DNA from: Dehalococcoidia bacterium
GTDB taxonomy: Bacteria > Chloroflexota > Dehalococcoidia > Dehalococcoidales > BS750m-G39
NCBI GenBank assembly: GCA_030640325.1
Contig: DAOWJM010000003.1
Span: 1-16,474, forward strand
DNA: 16,474 bases
Direction of reading: 5' to 3'
Below are positions 6,483 to 13,054 of this stretch, in pieces; position 1 is the stretch's first letter, and each line of letters starts with the position of its first letter. The notes beneath the pieces were generated by a model that made no database searches, had not been told where the DNA came from, and worked only from the letters and a program-made list of their open reading frames with translations. The position numbers and the translations under genes are program-made.

Positions 6483-7403
6483 TCACTTCCTTGCTATCGC
6501 TGACCTTACACCTTGCTCAATATCTTTAGCAGTAAGACCATGCCTCTGCAAAAGTTCAGCAGGTTTACCTGACCTGGCATAGGTATCTTTAATCGCCACA
6601 AACTCCATCGGCACCGGCTGGTGTCTGGCGAGCACCTGAGCTACAATACTGCCCAAGCCACCGTGCTCCAGATGCTCCTCAGCAGTAATAATAGCCCCGG
6701 TTTCAGCAGCAGCTTGAGTTATAGCCGCCTCATCAATAGGCTTAAGGGTGGACATATTTAATACCCGGCAGTCTATGCCTTCCCGCCCAAGATTTTTGGC
6801 AGCTTCCAGCGCCGCTGCCACCATCAAACCGATAGCTATAACAGTAACATCTCTACCCTGCCTCATGGTTACCGCCTTGCCCAGGTTAAAGCGGTAGCTC
6901 TCGGTATAGACCGGCGGCACCTTGGGACGGCACAGCCTGATGTAAAAAGGTCCATAGCTGGCAGCAGCCATCCTCACTGCCTGGGCAGTTTCAATAGCAT
7001 CAGCAGGAACGATAACAGTAAAGCCCGGCAGGGAGCCAATCAGAGCAAGGTCTTCAATAGAGTGGTGGGATGTGCCATCCTCGCCAACACTGATGCCACC
7101 GTGACTGGTAACAAGCTTGACATTGAGCCCGGGCTGAGCTATGGACATGCGAATCTGGTCAAAGCAACGACCAGGGGCAAAAACAGCAAAGGTGCTGGCA
7201 AAGGGGAGCTTGCCCGAGGCAGCCAGCCCGGCAGCGATACTTACCATATTCTGCTCGGCGATACCACAATCAAAGAAGCGCTCCGGGAACTCACGGGCAA
7301 AAATCTTGGTCATGGTCGACCGAGACAGGTCAGCATCCAGCACCACAATGTCTTGGTTCTCCCTGCCCAGCTCAACCAGGGTTTTGCCGTAGGTTTCTCT
7401 CAT
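6483..7403 (-). CDS. Transketolase, C-terminal half (pyrimidine-binding and C-terminal domains)
   Basis: The product is the C-terminal half of a split transketolase, about 306 residues. It carries the Pyr domain with the catalytic GIAEQNM motif (glutamate about residue 50), SHGGISVGEDGTSHHSIED, and the transketolase C-terminal domain (about 185-300, TLKPIDEAAI and GGLGSIVAQVL). With the N-terminal half it forms a thiamine-diphosphate enzyme moving two-carbon units between sugar phosphates in the non-oxidative pentose phosphate pathway. Split genes are common in archaea and several bacterial phyla. I place the start at ATG 7403, which has a full AGGAGG (7414-7409) 5 nt upstream. An alternative in-frame ATG at 7421 adds six residues and lies 2 nt after the stop of the N-terminal-half gene. 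The two genes are clearly one operon. Confidence 0.93.
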   Translation of the reverse strand: MRETYGKTLVELGRENQDIVVLDADLSRSTMTKIFAREFPERFFDCGIAEQNMVSIAAGLAASGKLPFASTFAVFAPGRCFDQIRMSIAQPGLNVKLVTSHGGISVGEDGTSHHSIEDLALIGSLPGFTVIVPADAIETAQAVRMAAASYGPFYIRLCRPKVPPVYTESYRFNLGKAVTMRQGRDVTVIAIGLMVAAALEAAKNLGREGIDCRVLNMSTLKPIDEAAITQAAAETGAIITAEEHLEHGGLGSIVAQVLARHQPVPMEFVAIKDTYARSGKPAELLQRHGLTAKDIEQGVRSAIARK

Positions 7404-7423
7404 GGAAACCTCCTGAGACATCT

Positions 7424-8326
7424 CTACTCCAGCTCCTTAAGTGCTATCTTTACTTCCTCAGCATTGGGTGCTTTACCGTGAAAATCGGGGTTATTCTCCA
7501 TAAAGCTGACCCCTTTGCCCTTTATAGTATGGGCAATGATGACCGTTGGTTGCCCTTTCACCGGCTTTGCCTGGTCAAAAGCCTCAGTAAGCTGAGCCAG
7601 GTTATGACCATCAACCTCAATAACATGCCAGCCGAAGGCTTGCCACTTACCGGGGAAGGGATCAAGGTTCATAACATCACGGTTCCAGCCATCTATCTGC
7701 TGACCGTTGTTGTCCACTATAGCCACCAGGTTGTCCACCTTGAAGTGGGCAGCAGCCATAGCCCCTTCCCACACCTGCCCCTCATCACACTCCCCATCCC
7801 CCAGCAGAACATATACCCGGTAATCTTGGGAGTTAAGCTGACCAGCCAAAGCCACACCAATGGCAAAGGATAATCCCTGTCCCAGAGCGCCGGCTGACAT
7901 CTCCACCCCGGGGGTAACTGTTCTATCAGTATGACCCTGAAGGCGGCTATCCATTTGCCTCAGCGTAAGCAGCTCATCCACCGGGAAGTAGCCGCACTCA
8001 GCCAGGGTGGCATAGAGCAGAGGGGCAGCATGCCCCTTGCTGAGGATGAACCTGTCCCTATCCGCCCACTGAGGGTCTGAAGGCTTATGTCGTAGCACTC
8101 CGAAATAAAGGGCGGTCAAAATCTCCACCGCTGAAAGGGAGCCACCGGGGTGACCGCTACCAGCCTTTCCTGTCATAGTGATGATGTGGCGACGTAGCCT
8201 TTTGGCTATAGCTTCCATTTCGGCTACCGATGCCGATGATGAAAAAACCTCGGCTTTCATACTATTAGCCGAGGTTGTAACACTATCAGAGATTGATGGT
8301 AGATTACCCTCTTCAGACAGCGACAT
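7424..8326 (-). CDS. Transketolase, N-terminal half (thiamine-diphosphate-binding domain)
   Basis: This gene encodes the ThDP-binding half of a split transketolase, 300 residues from ATG 8326. Visible motifs are GKAGSGHPGGSLS (catalytic-site His about residue 59), SKGHAAP (His about 99) and the cofactor motif GDGECDEGQVWEG...NN (about 176-207). ATG 8326 is preceded by AGGGGG at spacing 5. A GTG at 8332 is also in frame. The family's conserved region begins only at MEAIAKRLRRHI (ATG 8218), so the first 36 residues are an unusual Ser/Thr-rich extension, and a terminator-like hairpin lies within it. A start at 8218 has no ribosome binding site and is less likely, but cannot be excluded. It is cotranscribed with the C-terminal half. 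Confidence 0.92.
   Translation of the reverse strand: MSLSEEGNLPSISDSVTTSANSMKAEVFSSSASVAEMEAIAKRLRRHIITMTGKAGSGHPGGSLSAVEILTALYFGVLRHKPSDPQWADRDRFILSKGHAAPLLYATLAECGYFPVDELLTLRQMDSRLQGHTDRTVTPGVEMSAGALGQGLSFAIGVALAGQLNSQDYRVYVLLGDGECDEGQVWEGAMAAAHFKVDNLVAIVDNNGQQIDGWNRDVMNLDPFPGKWQAFGWHVIEVDGHNLAQLTEAFDQAKPVKGQPTVIIAHTIKGKGVSFMENNPDFHGKAPNAEEVKIALKELE
8242..8276 (-). terminator. Intrinsic-terminator-like hairpin inside the 5' end of the transketolase N-half gene
   Basis: On the minus strand, AACCTCGGCT (8276-8267) and AGCCGAGGTT (8255-8246) form a perfect 10-bp stem with an 11-nt loop. The stem runs directly into six T residues (8247-8242, two of them in the stem). It lies about 65-100 nt after the predicted transcription start, in codons 17-29 of the called reading frame, and an in-frame ATG sits in the loop. 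This looks like an attenuator: translation of the upstream codons would melt it, and poor translation would allow termination. The structure is seen directly; the regulatory role is inferred. Confidence 0.6.
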
Positions 8327-8348
8327 TAGCACCCCCTGCGTTTGCTTA

Positions 8349-8377
8349 ATTATACTACAGTTATAGAACCAGGTCTA
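8349..8377 (-). promoter_or_regulatory. Sigma70-type promoter of the transketolase operon
   Basis: The minus strand has TAGACC (8377-8372), a 17-nt spacer and a perfect TATAAT (8354-8349). The start of transcription would be near 8342, leaving a leader of about 15 nt that consists of little more than the AGGGGG ribosome binding site before ATG 8326. Confidence 0.6.
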
Positions 8378-8401
8378 TATTTTAAACGAGGGTATTTATT
8401 A

Positions 8402-8594
8402 ACCTCACCCCCTTAGATATTTAGTTATCAACCCACCCCCTTTGTCCCCCTCCCTTACAAGGGAGGGGGAAAGTATTTTTAGAAGAGGGGCTGACGCCCC
8501 TCTTAAACACCCCGTTAGGTTAGTCCTTTTCAAAGGAGGGGGAGAAATAAAAACAGGGGGGCTTCCTTAATCAAAAATCTAAAAGGAGTGAGGT
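8402..8594. repeat. Nested inverted-repeat element (MITE/REP-like), fills the transketolase-rplY gap
   Basis: The 381-bp gap between the transketolase and rplY genes holds an element of about 193 bp with inverted ends. The left end, ACCTCACCCCCTTAGAT (8402-8418), is nearly the reverse complement of ATCTAAAAGGAGTGAGGT (8577-8594). Inside are two strong hairpins: TCCCCCTCCCTT/AAGGGAGGGGGA (8445-8456 with 8459-8470, 12 perfect pairs) and AAGAGGGGC/GCCCCTCTT (8483-8491 with 8496-8504, 9 pairs, TGAC loop). A further partial inverted copy of the first hairpin arm occurs around 8528-8543 (CAAAGGAGGGGGA). There is no reading frame or transposase, and no T-tract, so these are not plain terminators. 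It fits a non-autonomous mobile or intergenic palindromic repeat. No clear target duplication is seen. Confidence 0.6.
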
Positions 8595-8670
8595 CTGGAG
8601 AGTTTTAGAGACGAAGCCTCTATAGGGCGGGAGGGTGGGAAGAAAGACAACTAAAAAGTTTGATTTTTAT

Positions 8671-8707
8671 CTCCGCCTCTGCTTTAATTAGCAGCGGTAG
8701 AGGGGAG
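8671..8707 (+). promoter_or_regulatory. Leader hairpin masking the rplY ribosome binding site
   Basis: CTCCgCCTCT (8671-8680) can pair with AGAGGGGAG (8699-8707), giving nine base pairs with a single bulged G. The loop GCTTTAATTAGC... can add a small inner stem. The 3' arm contains the whole AGGGGAG ribosome binding site of rplY, 6 nt before ATG 8714. When folded, translation initiation would be blocked, which suits autogenous or temperature-dependent control. Pairing is seen; regulation is inferred. Confidence 0.5.
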
Positions 8708-8713
8708 AATAAT

Positions 8714-9370
8714 ATGGAAGGTCTAACATTGCAGGCTAGCAAAAGGGACATACTGGGCAAGAAGACAAGATTTTTGCGCCGCCAGGGCATTACCCCGACT
8801 CACCTTTTTGGGCATGGCCTTGAGTCACTAGCCCTACAGTGTGATACGCCTAAGCTTCAGCGGACTATAGCCCAGGCAGGAATGACCAGGCTTATCGCCC
8901 TTGACATTGAAGGGGATAAACAACCCAGAAGTGTGTTCATCAGGGAAATCCAGAGGAATGAGTGTACCGGGGAACTGCTTCATATTGACTTCTACCAGGT
9001 GAGAAAGGCGGAGAAGATAAGGGTAGATGTTCCTGTTGTTTTGGTTGGTGAAGCACCGGCAATGAAAGAAAAGGGGCGCATCCTGACTCACAGCCTAACC
9101 AGCCTGAGTATTGAGTGCTTGCCTGACAAGCTCCCACCTCAGATAGAGGTTGACCTGAGCCAACTTGAGGAGGTAGGGCAGGCAATCTATATCAGAGACA
9201 TCGCCTTCAGCCCCGATATCACCGTCATTACTGACACCGACCAAATGGTGGTGAAGGTCAGCGAGGCGCGTGTGGAGGTAGAAGAGGTAGTTGCCGAAGA
9301 GGTGGTAGCAGAGGCTGAGGTGCCAGCTGAAGAGGTTGAAGAGAAGCCAGAACAGGGACCAACTGATTGA
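8714..9370 (+). CDS. rplY: 50S ribosomal protein bL25 (long CTC/TL5 form)
   Basis: The 218-residue protein binds 5S rRNA in the large ribosomal subunit. The N-terminal L25 domain (about 1-92) begins LQASKRDILGKKTRFLRRQG and ends LLHIDFYQV. The C-terminal TL5/CTC-type beta domain (about 93-182) contains VRVDVPVVLVGEAPAMKEKGR-like and DKLPPQIEVDLSQL segments. A low-complexity acidic tail rich in E, V and A follows (about 186-218), as is common in long bL25 proteins. I chose ATG 8714 because AGGGGAG lies 6 nt upstream and the family alignment begins here; an upstream in-frame ATG at 8660 would add an unrelated 18 residues. In E. coli, L25 is known to repress its own translation; the leader hairpin here may serve a comparable purpose by a different structure. 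Confidence 0.95.
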   Translation: MEGLTLQASKRDILGKKTRFLRRQGITPTHLFGHGLESLALQCDTPKLQRTIAQAGMTRLIALDIEGDKQPRSVFIREIQRNECTGELLHIDFYQVRKAEKIRVDVPVVLVGEAPAMKEKGRILTHSLTSLSIECLPDKLPPQIEVDLSQLEEVGQAIYIRDIAFSPDITVITDTDQMVVKVSEARVEVEEVVAEEVVAEAEVPAEEVEEKPEQGPTD

Positions 9371-9379
9371 GCCCTCACC

Positions 9380-9413
9380 TAGCTTGAAGCTATTCGAGCT
9401 GTTCTGTTATAAT
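9380..9413 (+). promoter_or_regulatory. Extended -10 promoter for a leaderless amidohydrolase mRNA, with palindromic -35
   Basis: TTGAAG (9384-9389) and a perfect extended -10, TGTTATAAT (9405-9413), are 18 nt apart. The start of transcription would fall at about 9420, the A of the ATG, and no ribosome binding site is present. The -35 lies inside the perfect 13-nt palindrome TAGCTTGAAGCTA (9380-9392), a possible operator. Confidence 0.65.
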
Positions 9414-9419
9414 TTAACG

Positions 9420-10271
9420 ATGATTATAGACTTCCACGCCCACGTATTCCCATCGCAGATAAAGAAAAAACGCAGCAAGTATATTGAGCGTGACCCCTGT
9501 TTCGCTCTCCTCTACTCCAGCAAGGATGCCAAAATCGCCACTGCTGATGAGCTCATCGCCAGTATGGATGAAGCCGGGGTTGATATCTCGGTTATCCTCA
9601 ATATCGGCTGGACTACTCACGAGCTGTGCGTTGAAACCAACGACTACATCATGGAGTCAATATCCCGTTTTCCGCAGAGGCTTGTGGGCTTCTGTGCTAT
9701 TCAGCCGCAGTCACCTGAGGCAGCCGTAGCTGAAATTGAGCGCTGTGCCAAAGCGGGAATAAGAGGGGTTGGCGAGATGAGACCGGATATGCAACCATTT
9801 GACCTCGGCGACGAGTTAGTGATGGAGCCCCTGGTGGAGGTATTGAGGAAGCACCAGCTAATTCTGCTCACCCATGCCTCTGAACCTGTAGGTCATGACT
9901 ATCCGGGAAAAGGGGTTATCACCCCAGATATACTCTACCCATTTATCGCCAGTTTCCCGGATTTAACCATAGTCTGTGCCCACTGGGGAGGCGGTCTGCC
10001 CTTCTATGCCTTGATGCCCGAGGTCGAGAAGGCAATGAGCAATGTCTTCTTTGACACCGCTGCTTCACCTCTCCTCTATACTCCTCAGGTATATAATCAG
10101 GTTATCCAGCTTGTGGGCGCGGACAAGATTCTCTTCGGCAGCGACTATCCCTTGCTGGCACAGGGTCGGTTGCTGGAAGAGATTAGAGCACTGGACTTGC
10201 CCCAAGAAACAAAGAGCCTCATTCTATCAGGTAATGCCCAGAGGCTGCTTGGTATCAAAGGTGAGCCATAA
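9420..10271 (+). CDS. Amidohydrolase family protein (Amidohydro_2, metal-dependent TIM barrel)
   Basis: The 283-residue protein has the signatures of the Amidohydro_2 branch, which includes ACMSD-like decarboxylases and hydrolases. These are the N-terminal metal motif DFHAHVFP (H6, H8), LLTHASEP (H152), VCAHWGGG (H188), and catalytic/metal Asp D242 in ILFGSDYPL. It is a soluble enzyme with a probable divalent metal; the substrate cannot be deduced. ATG 9420 is the natural family start (MIIDFHAH). An upstream ATG at 9336 overlaps rplY and would add unrelated sequence. It appears to be expressed from its own promoter as a leaderless message, 49 bp after rplY. thpR follows after 3 bp and should be in the same transcript. 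Confidence 0.9.
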   Translation: MIIDFHAHVFPSQIKKKRSKYIERDPCFALLYSSKDAKIATADELIASMDEAGVDISVILNIGWTTHELCVETNDYIMESISRFPQRLVGFCAIQPQSPEAAVAEIERCAKAGIRGVGEMRPDMQPFDLGDELVMEPLVEVLRKHQLILLTHASEPVGHDYPGKGVITPDILYPFIASFPDLTIVCAHWGGGLPFYALMPEVEKAMSNVFFDTAASPLLYTPQVYNQVIQLVGADKILFGSDYPLLAQGRLLEEIRALDLPQETKSLILSGNAQRLLGIKGEP

Positions 10272-10274
10272 ACT

Positions 10275-10877
10275 ATGGAGCAAATCCGCTGTTTTATTGC
10301 CATTGAGCTGCCCGATGAGATAAAAACAGGGCTCGTCCAGCTTCAGTCTCAATTGAAATCAGGCAACCAGCCCTGGGTGAAGTGGGTTGACCCCTATAGC
10401 ATTCACCTGACCCTAAAGTTCCTGGGCAATGTTGCTGCGGATAGGATTGGCGAAATAACCGGAGCAATGGGGGAGGCTGTTCAGGGGGCATCCCCTTTCC
10501 ACCTGGAGGTCAAGGACTTAGGAGTTTTCCCCAATTTGAGGCGGGTTCAGGTAGCCTGGGTGGGGCTAAGCGGGGAGGTGGATAAGCTAGTCCAGCTACA
10601 GCAACGCATTGAGTCCAATCTGGCTGGGCTGGGTTTTGCCCCTGAGCCGAGACGGTTCACGCCCCATTTGACCCTAGCCCGCCTTCGTGACCGAGCCTCA
10701 CCAGATGAGCGGCAGAGATTTGGACAGCTTATAACTGACACCAGATTTGAGGCAGCCTATACTTTCCAAGTAGATGCTATCAGCCTGATAAGGAGCCAAC
10801 TAACCAGGGAGGGCGCTATTTATAGTCGAATCGGCTCAGTTGAACTAAATAAGCCCTTGTCAACAACCACTGCATAG
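10275..10877 (+). CDS. thpR: RNA 2',3'-cyclic phosphodiesterase (2'-5' RNA ligase family)
   Basis: The 200-residue protein is a member of the 2H phosphoesterase superfamily. Both catalytic tetrapeptide motifs are visible: H44-L-T46 in IHLTLKFLG and H131-L-T133 in PHLTLARL. The N-terminus RCFIAIELPDEI is typical of ThpR/LigT. The enzyme opens 2',3'-cyclic phosphates on RNA ends and can join or cleave 2'-5' linkages in vitro. The start lies 3 bp after the amidohydrolase stop, with AAAGGTGAG upstream, so translation is probably coupled. A promoter for the next gene lies within its last codons. Length is normal for the family. Confidence 0.93.
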   Translation: MEQIRCFIAIELPDEIKTGLVQLQSQLKSGNQPWVKWVDPYSIHLTLKFLGNVAADRIGEITGAMGEAVQGASPFHLEVKDLGVFPNLRRVQVAWVGLSGEVDKLVQLQQRIESNLAGLGFAPEPRRFTPHLTLARLRDRASPDERQRFGQLITDTRFEAAYTFQVDAISLIRSQLTREGAIYSRIGSVELNKPLSTTTA

Positions 10878-10885
10878 TGTATACT
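10857..10885 (+). promoter_or_regulatory. Sigma70-type promoter for the zinc-ribbon gene
   Basis: TTGTCA (10857-10862), a 17-nt spacer and TATACT (10880-10885) overlap the end of thpR. Transcription would start near 10892, about 30 nt before the zinc-ribbon ATG and its GGGAGGAGG ribosome binding site. Confidence 0.6.
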
Positions 10886-10920
10886 GCAAAAGATTCCATT
10901 TTGGTTGGGAGGAGGACTTC

Positions 10921-11133
10921 ATGGAACAATTCAATTTCCCCAAGTGTCAGAAGTGCAAGTCTGGAGACCTGGTGCCCCTGTCTGACTTTGGCAGTCAAGG
11001 GGCAGCCATTCACTACAAAGCATGGGTTTGCACCAATCCTGATTGTGGTTTCAACCTGAAAATCAGGAACGGCGATGTTTATATTAACGAACCCATTATC
11101 AGCGGGGCACTACACACCCCCCGCTCCCGTTAA
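10921..11133 (+). CDS. Small zinc-ribbon protein
   Basis: This 70-residue protein has two Cys knuckles, C9-x2-C12 and C37-x4-C42, separated by 24 residues, which fits a zinc ribbon. The rest is short and polar (FNLKIRNGDVYINEP). I do not recognise a named family. Such mini-ribbons often bind nucleic acid or serve as adaptors, but no function is claimed here. A strong GGGAGGAGG at 10906-10914 and its own promoter suggest that it is a real, well-translated gene. It lies between thpR and the ComF-family gene. A 7-bp hairpin (11101-11107 with 11119-11125) overlaps its 3' end but has no T-tract. Confidence 0.8.
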   Translation: MEQFNFPKCQKCKSGDLVPLSDFGSQGAAIHYKAWVCTNPDCGFNLKIRNGDVYINEPIISGALHTPRSR

Positions 11134-11179
11134 AATCTTAGCAGTTCACCCCTGAAGCTATAAATTGCAGGTGCTAAAT

Positions 11180-11881
11180 GTGCTTCCTCGGTTAACCGAA
11201 CTCAAGGGGATGGCACTCGACCTTTTATTTCCACGCTGGTGTGTTGGCTGTGGAAGGGAAGGGGATTTTATTTGCCCATCCTGCCGCCAGTCATTACCCA
11301 GGATTATGCCCCCGCTTTGTCCTAAGTGTGGTAGACCCCAATCCAGCGCTATACTCTGTCCCAGTTGCGTTGGCTGGCAGGCGGAGATAGATGGCATTCG
11401 TTCTCCATTTCGATTTGACGGGGCGATACGCCAGGCTATTCATCAGCTAAAGTATAGAAACCTCAGAGCTCTGGCTGTGCTCCTCGCCCAGTTGCTCGAC
11501 GATTATCTCACCAGCAATCCTGTGCCCGGGGAGGTTTTGGTGCCGGTGCCACTGCACCAGAAACGATTGAGGGAGCGTGGCTACAACCAATCCAGCCTGC
11601 TGGCTCAAGGGCTGGGTAAGCTCACCAATTTACCTGTAGTAGATGACTGCCTCATCCGACAGCGTCATGCACCTCCCCAAGCCAGAACAACCACCGTGGA
11701 TGAGCGACGGAGCAATGTAGCCAATGCCTTTTCCTGCCGCGACGGGAGGCTACAGGATAAGCAAGTTTTGCTTGTAGACGATGTCTCCACCTCTGGGGCT
11801 ACCCTTGATGCCTGTGCTAGGGCATTAAAGGAAGCCGGAGCCATCTCGGTATGGGGGCTAGTGCTGGCTAGAGAGATTTAA
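11180..11881 (+). CDS. comF: ComF-family phosphoribosyltransferase-like protein
   Basis: The protein has about 233 residues. The N-terminal zinc region has paired CxxC knuckles (about C21/C24, C32/C35, C47/C50, C60/C63). A type I phosphoribosyltransferase domain follows, with VPVPLHQKRLRERGYNQ and the PRPP-binding loop LLVDDVSTSGATL (about 197-209). ComF proteins are needed for DNA uptake in naturally competent bacteria and are widespread with unclear roles elsewhere (GntX in E. coli); no other competence gene is in this window. The start is uncertain: GTG 11180 has AGGTG 6 nt upstream and is my choice, while TTG 11165, GTG 11171 and ATG 11210 are also in frame. The stop is 27 bp before the hibernation-factor gene. 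Confidence 0.9.
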   Translation: MLPRLTELKGMALDLLFPRWCVGCGREGDFICPSCRQSLPRIMPPLCPKCGRPQSSAILCPSCVGWQAEIDGIRSPFRFDGAIRQAIHQLKYRNLRALAVLLAQLLDDYLTSNPVPGEVLVPVPLHQKRLRERGYNQSSLLAQGLGKLTNLPVVDDCLIRQRHAPPQARTTTVDERRSNVANAFSCRDGRLQDKQVLLVDDVSTSGATLDACARALKEAGAISVWGLVLAREI

Positions 11882-11908
11882 AGGAATCACCGTAAGGAGT
11901 GTGAACAG

Positions 11909-12454
11909 ATGGAGCTACAGATAACAGGCAAAAACATAGAATTAACACCCACAGTGCGCCAGTTCATTGAGCATAAGCTGGGCAAACTCGGTCGTCATCT
12001 ACCCGGTATCGTAGAGTACAAGGTGGAAATTTTTGAAGAAAAGACAAAATCTCCGCAGCAGCACTTTGTAGTCCAGGTAACCCTAGACAGCAATGGCACA
12101 TTGCTCCGAGGTGAGGAGAGGGGGGAAGACCTGCTCACGGCCATTAATAAGGTGGCAGCGGTTATGAATCGGCAAATTGAGCACTACAAGGGAAAACTGT
12201 ATGAGAAAGGGAGGGGAAGCTCATTTGCCAGAAGTGAATTTAAGGAGGAAGCAGAGACGGAAAAACCACCCAGAAAAGTAGTTAAGGTCAAGCGGTTTGC
12301 CGTTAAGCCAATGTCAGTGGCTGAAGCCGTTGACCAGATGGAGCTTTTGGGTCACGATTTCTTCCTGTTCTTTAATTCTGATAGTGAGGAGCTTAACCTG
12401 CTATATCGGCGGAGGGATGGCAACTACGGTCTGATAGAGCCTGAGCTAGGGTAG
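11909..12454 (+). CDS. hpf: Long-form ribosome hibernation promoting factor (HPF/RaiA)
   Basis: The 181-residue protein has the two-domain architecture of long HPF. The N-terminal S30AE/RaiA domain (about 1-100) shows MELQITGKNIELTPTVRQ-like and YKVEIFEEK segments. A charged linker (100-122) precedes the C-terminal dimerisation domain (about 123-181) with VVKVKRFAVKPMSVAEAV and FFNSDSEELNLLYRRRDGNYGLIEP-type sequence. It binds the 30S decoding centre and dimerises ribosomes into inactive 100S particles during slow growth. AAGGAG lies just upstream of ATG 11909. It follows the ComF-family gene closely, an order also seen in other bacteria, so cotranscription is likely. Confidence 0.95.
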   Translation: MELQITGKNIELTPTVRQFIEHKLGKLGRHLPGIVEYKVEIFEEKTKSPQQHFVVQVTLDSNGTLLRGEERGEDLLTAINKVAAVMNRQIEHYKGKLYEKGRGSSFARSEFKEEAETEKPPRKVVKVKRFAVKPMSVAEAVDQMELLGHDFFLFFNSDSEELNLLYRRRDGNYGLIEPELG

Positions 12455-12463
12455 CCGAAGGTG

Positions 12464-12491
12464 TTGACAGACAGGTATTCACTGGTATACA
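12464..12491 (+). promoter_or_regulatory. Promoter of the small membrane-protein operon
   Basis: A perfect TTGACA (12464-12469), a 16-nt spacer and TATACA (12486-12491) with an upstream TGG extended -10 element. Transcription would start near 12498, giving a leader of about 38 nt. It lies 10 bp after hpf, marking a new transcription unit. Confidence 0.6.
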
Positions 12492-12535
12492 GTAATTATA
12501 CTGGCTAGTGACAGTTCAGAAGGAATAGAGACTAT

Positions 12536-13033
12536 ATGGCGGTTAAGCATAAAAATATATTTTTGTATCTAACTCTGGCTTGCTTTGTCGGTCTTATTGC
12601 CATATTTATTGTTGATGGCTATCTAGGTGTCTATGACGCTCTCTATGTACCTATGGGCGAACGGGAGCAGAAAATAGAGGCTGACCAGTGGCAGCAGTGG
12701 TCCCAGTGGGAAATGGCTGAGGTAGCCTGGGGCGAGAAGGCATTCTTTCGCTACGAAGTGGATAATCGCCAGTTTTCAACCTATTCAGCTAATATCGCAG
12801 TATCAGTGTGGCACGGTCAGGAAAAGGTGCGTGATTTAATATCACAGGAAATATCAATAGCTGCCTTTGATAAAGGACAATTGGAGTGGGTAATAGATAC
12901 TACAGAGCTTCTCCCAAGTGGTATCCCCCAAGAGCAAGGATATGAGTTTACTGTAATCATACAGAGGGGGGAGATAGAGCGGAAGATAATTGTTTATATG
13001 TACCCTCTTGTCTATCCGTCTCCGCCCAGATAA
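12536..13033 (+). CDS. Uncharacterised membrane-anchored protein (one TM, extracytoplasmic domain)
   Basis: The 165-residue protein has a lysine-containing start, one hydrophobic segment (about 7-28) and an extracytoplasmic domain of about 135 residues. The pattern (WGEKAFFRYEVDNRQFSTYSANIAVSV..., KGQLEWVIDTTELLPSG, YEFTVIIQRGEIERKIIVYMYP) suggests a beta-sandwich. I do not recognise the family. AAGGAA lies about 12 nt upstream of ATG 12536. It is first in a short operon with two further small membrane proteins (58 and 87 residues), and the three may form a complex; this is inference from spacing and topology only. The end PLVYPSPPR is proline-rich. Confidence 0.75.
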   Translation: MAVKHKNIFLYLTLACFVGLIAIFIVDGYLGVYDALYVPMGEREQKIEADQWQQWSQWEMAEVAWGEKAFFRYEVDNRQFSTYSANIAVSVWHGQEKVRDLISQEISIAAFDKGQLEWVIDTTELLPSGIPQEQGYEFTVIIQRGEIERKIIVYMYPLVYPSPPR

Positions 13034-13054
13034 TTTTAGGAGCTTAATAGATAT

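Noticed and set aside
8483..8504. 9-bp hairpin with TGAC loop considered as a terminator for either neighbour
   Set aside because: No T-tract follows on either strand, and both neighbouring genes are transcribed away from it; it is better explained as part of the palindromic element.
11101..11125. Hairpin AGCGGGG/CCCCGCT at the end of the zinc-ribbon gene
   Set aside because: Only 7 bp, with an 11-nt loop and no T-tract, so it is not supported as a terminator.
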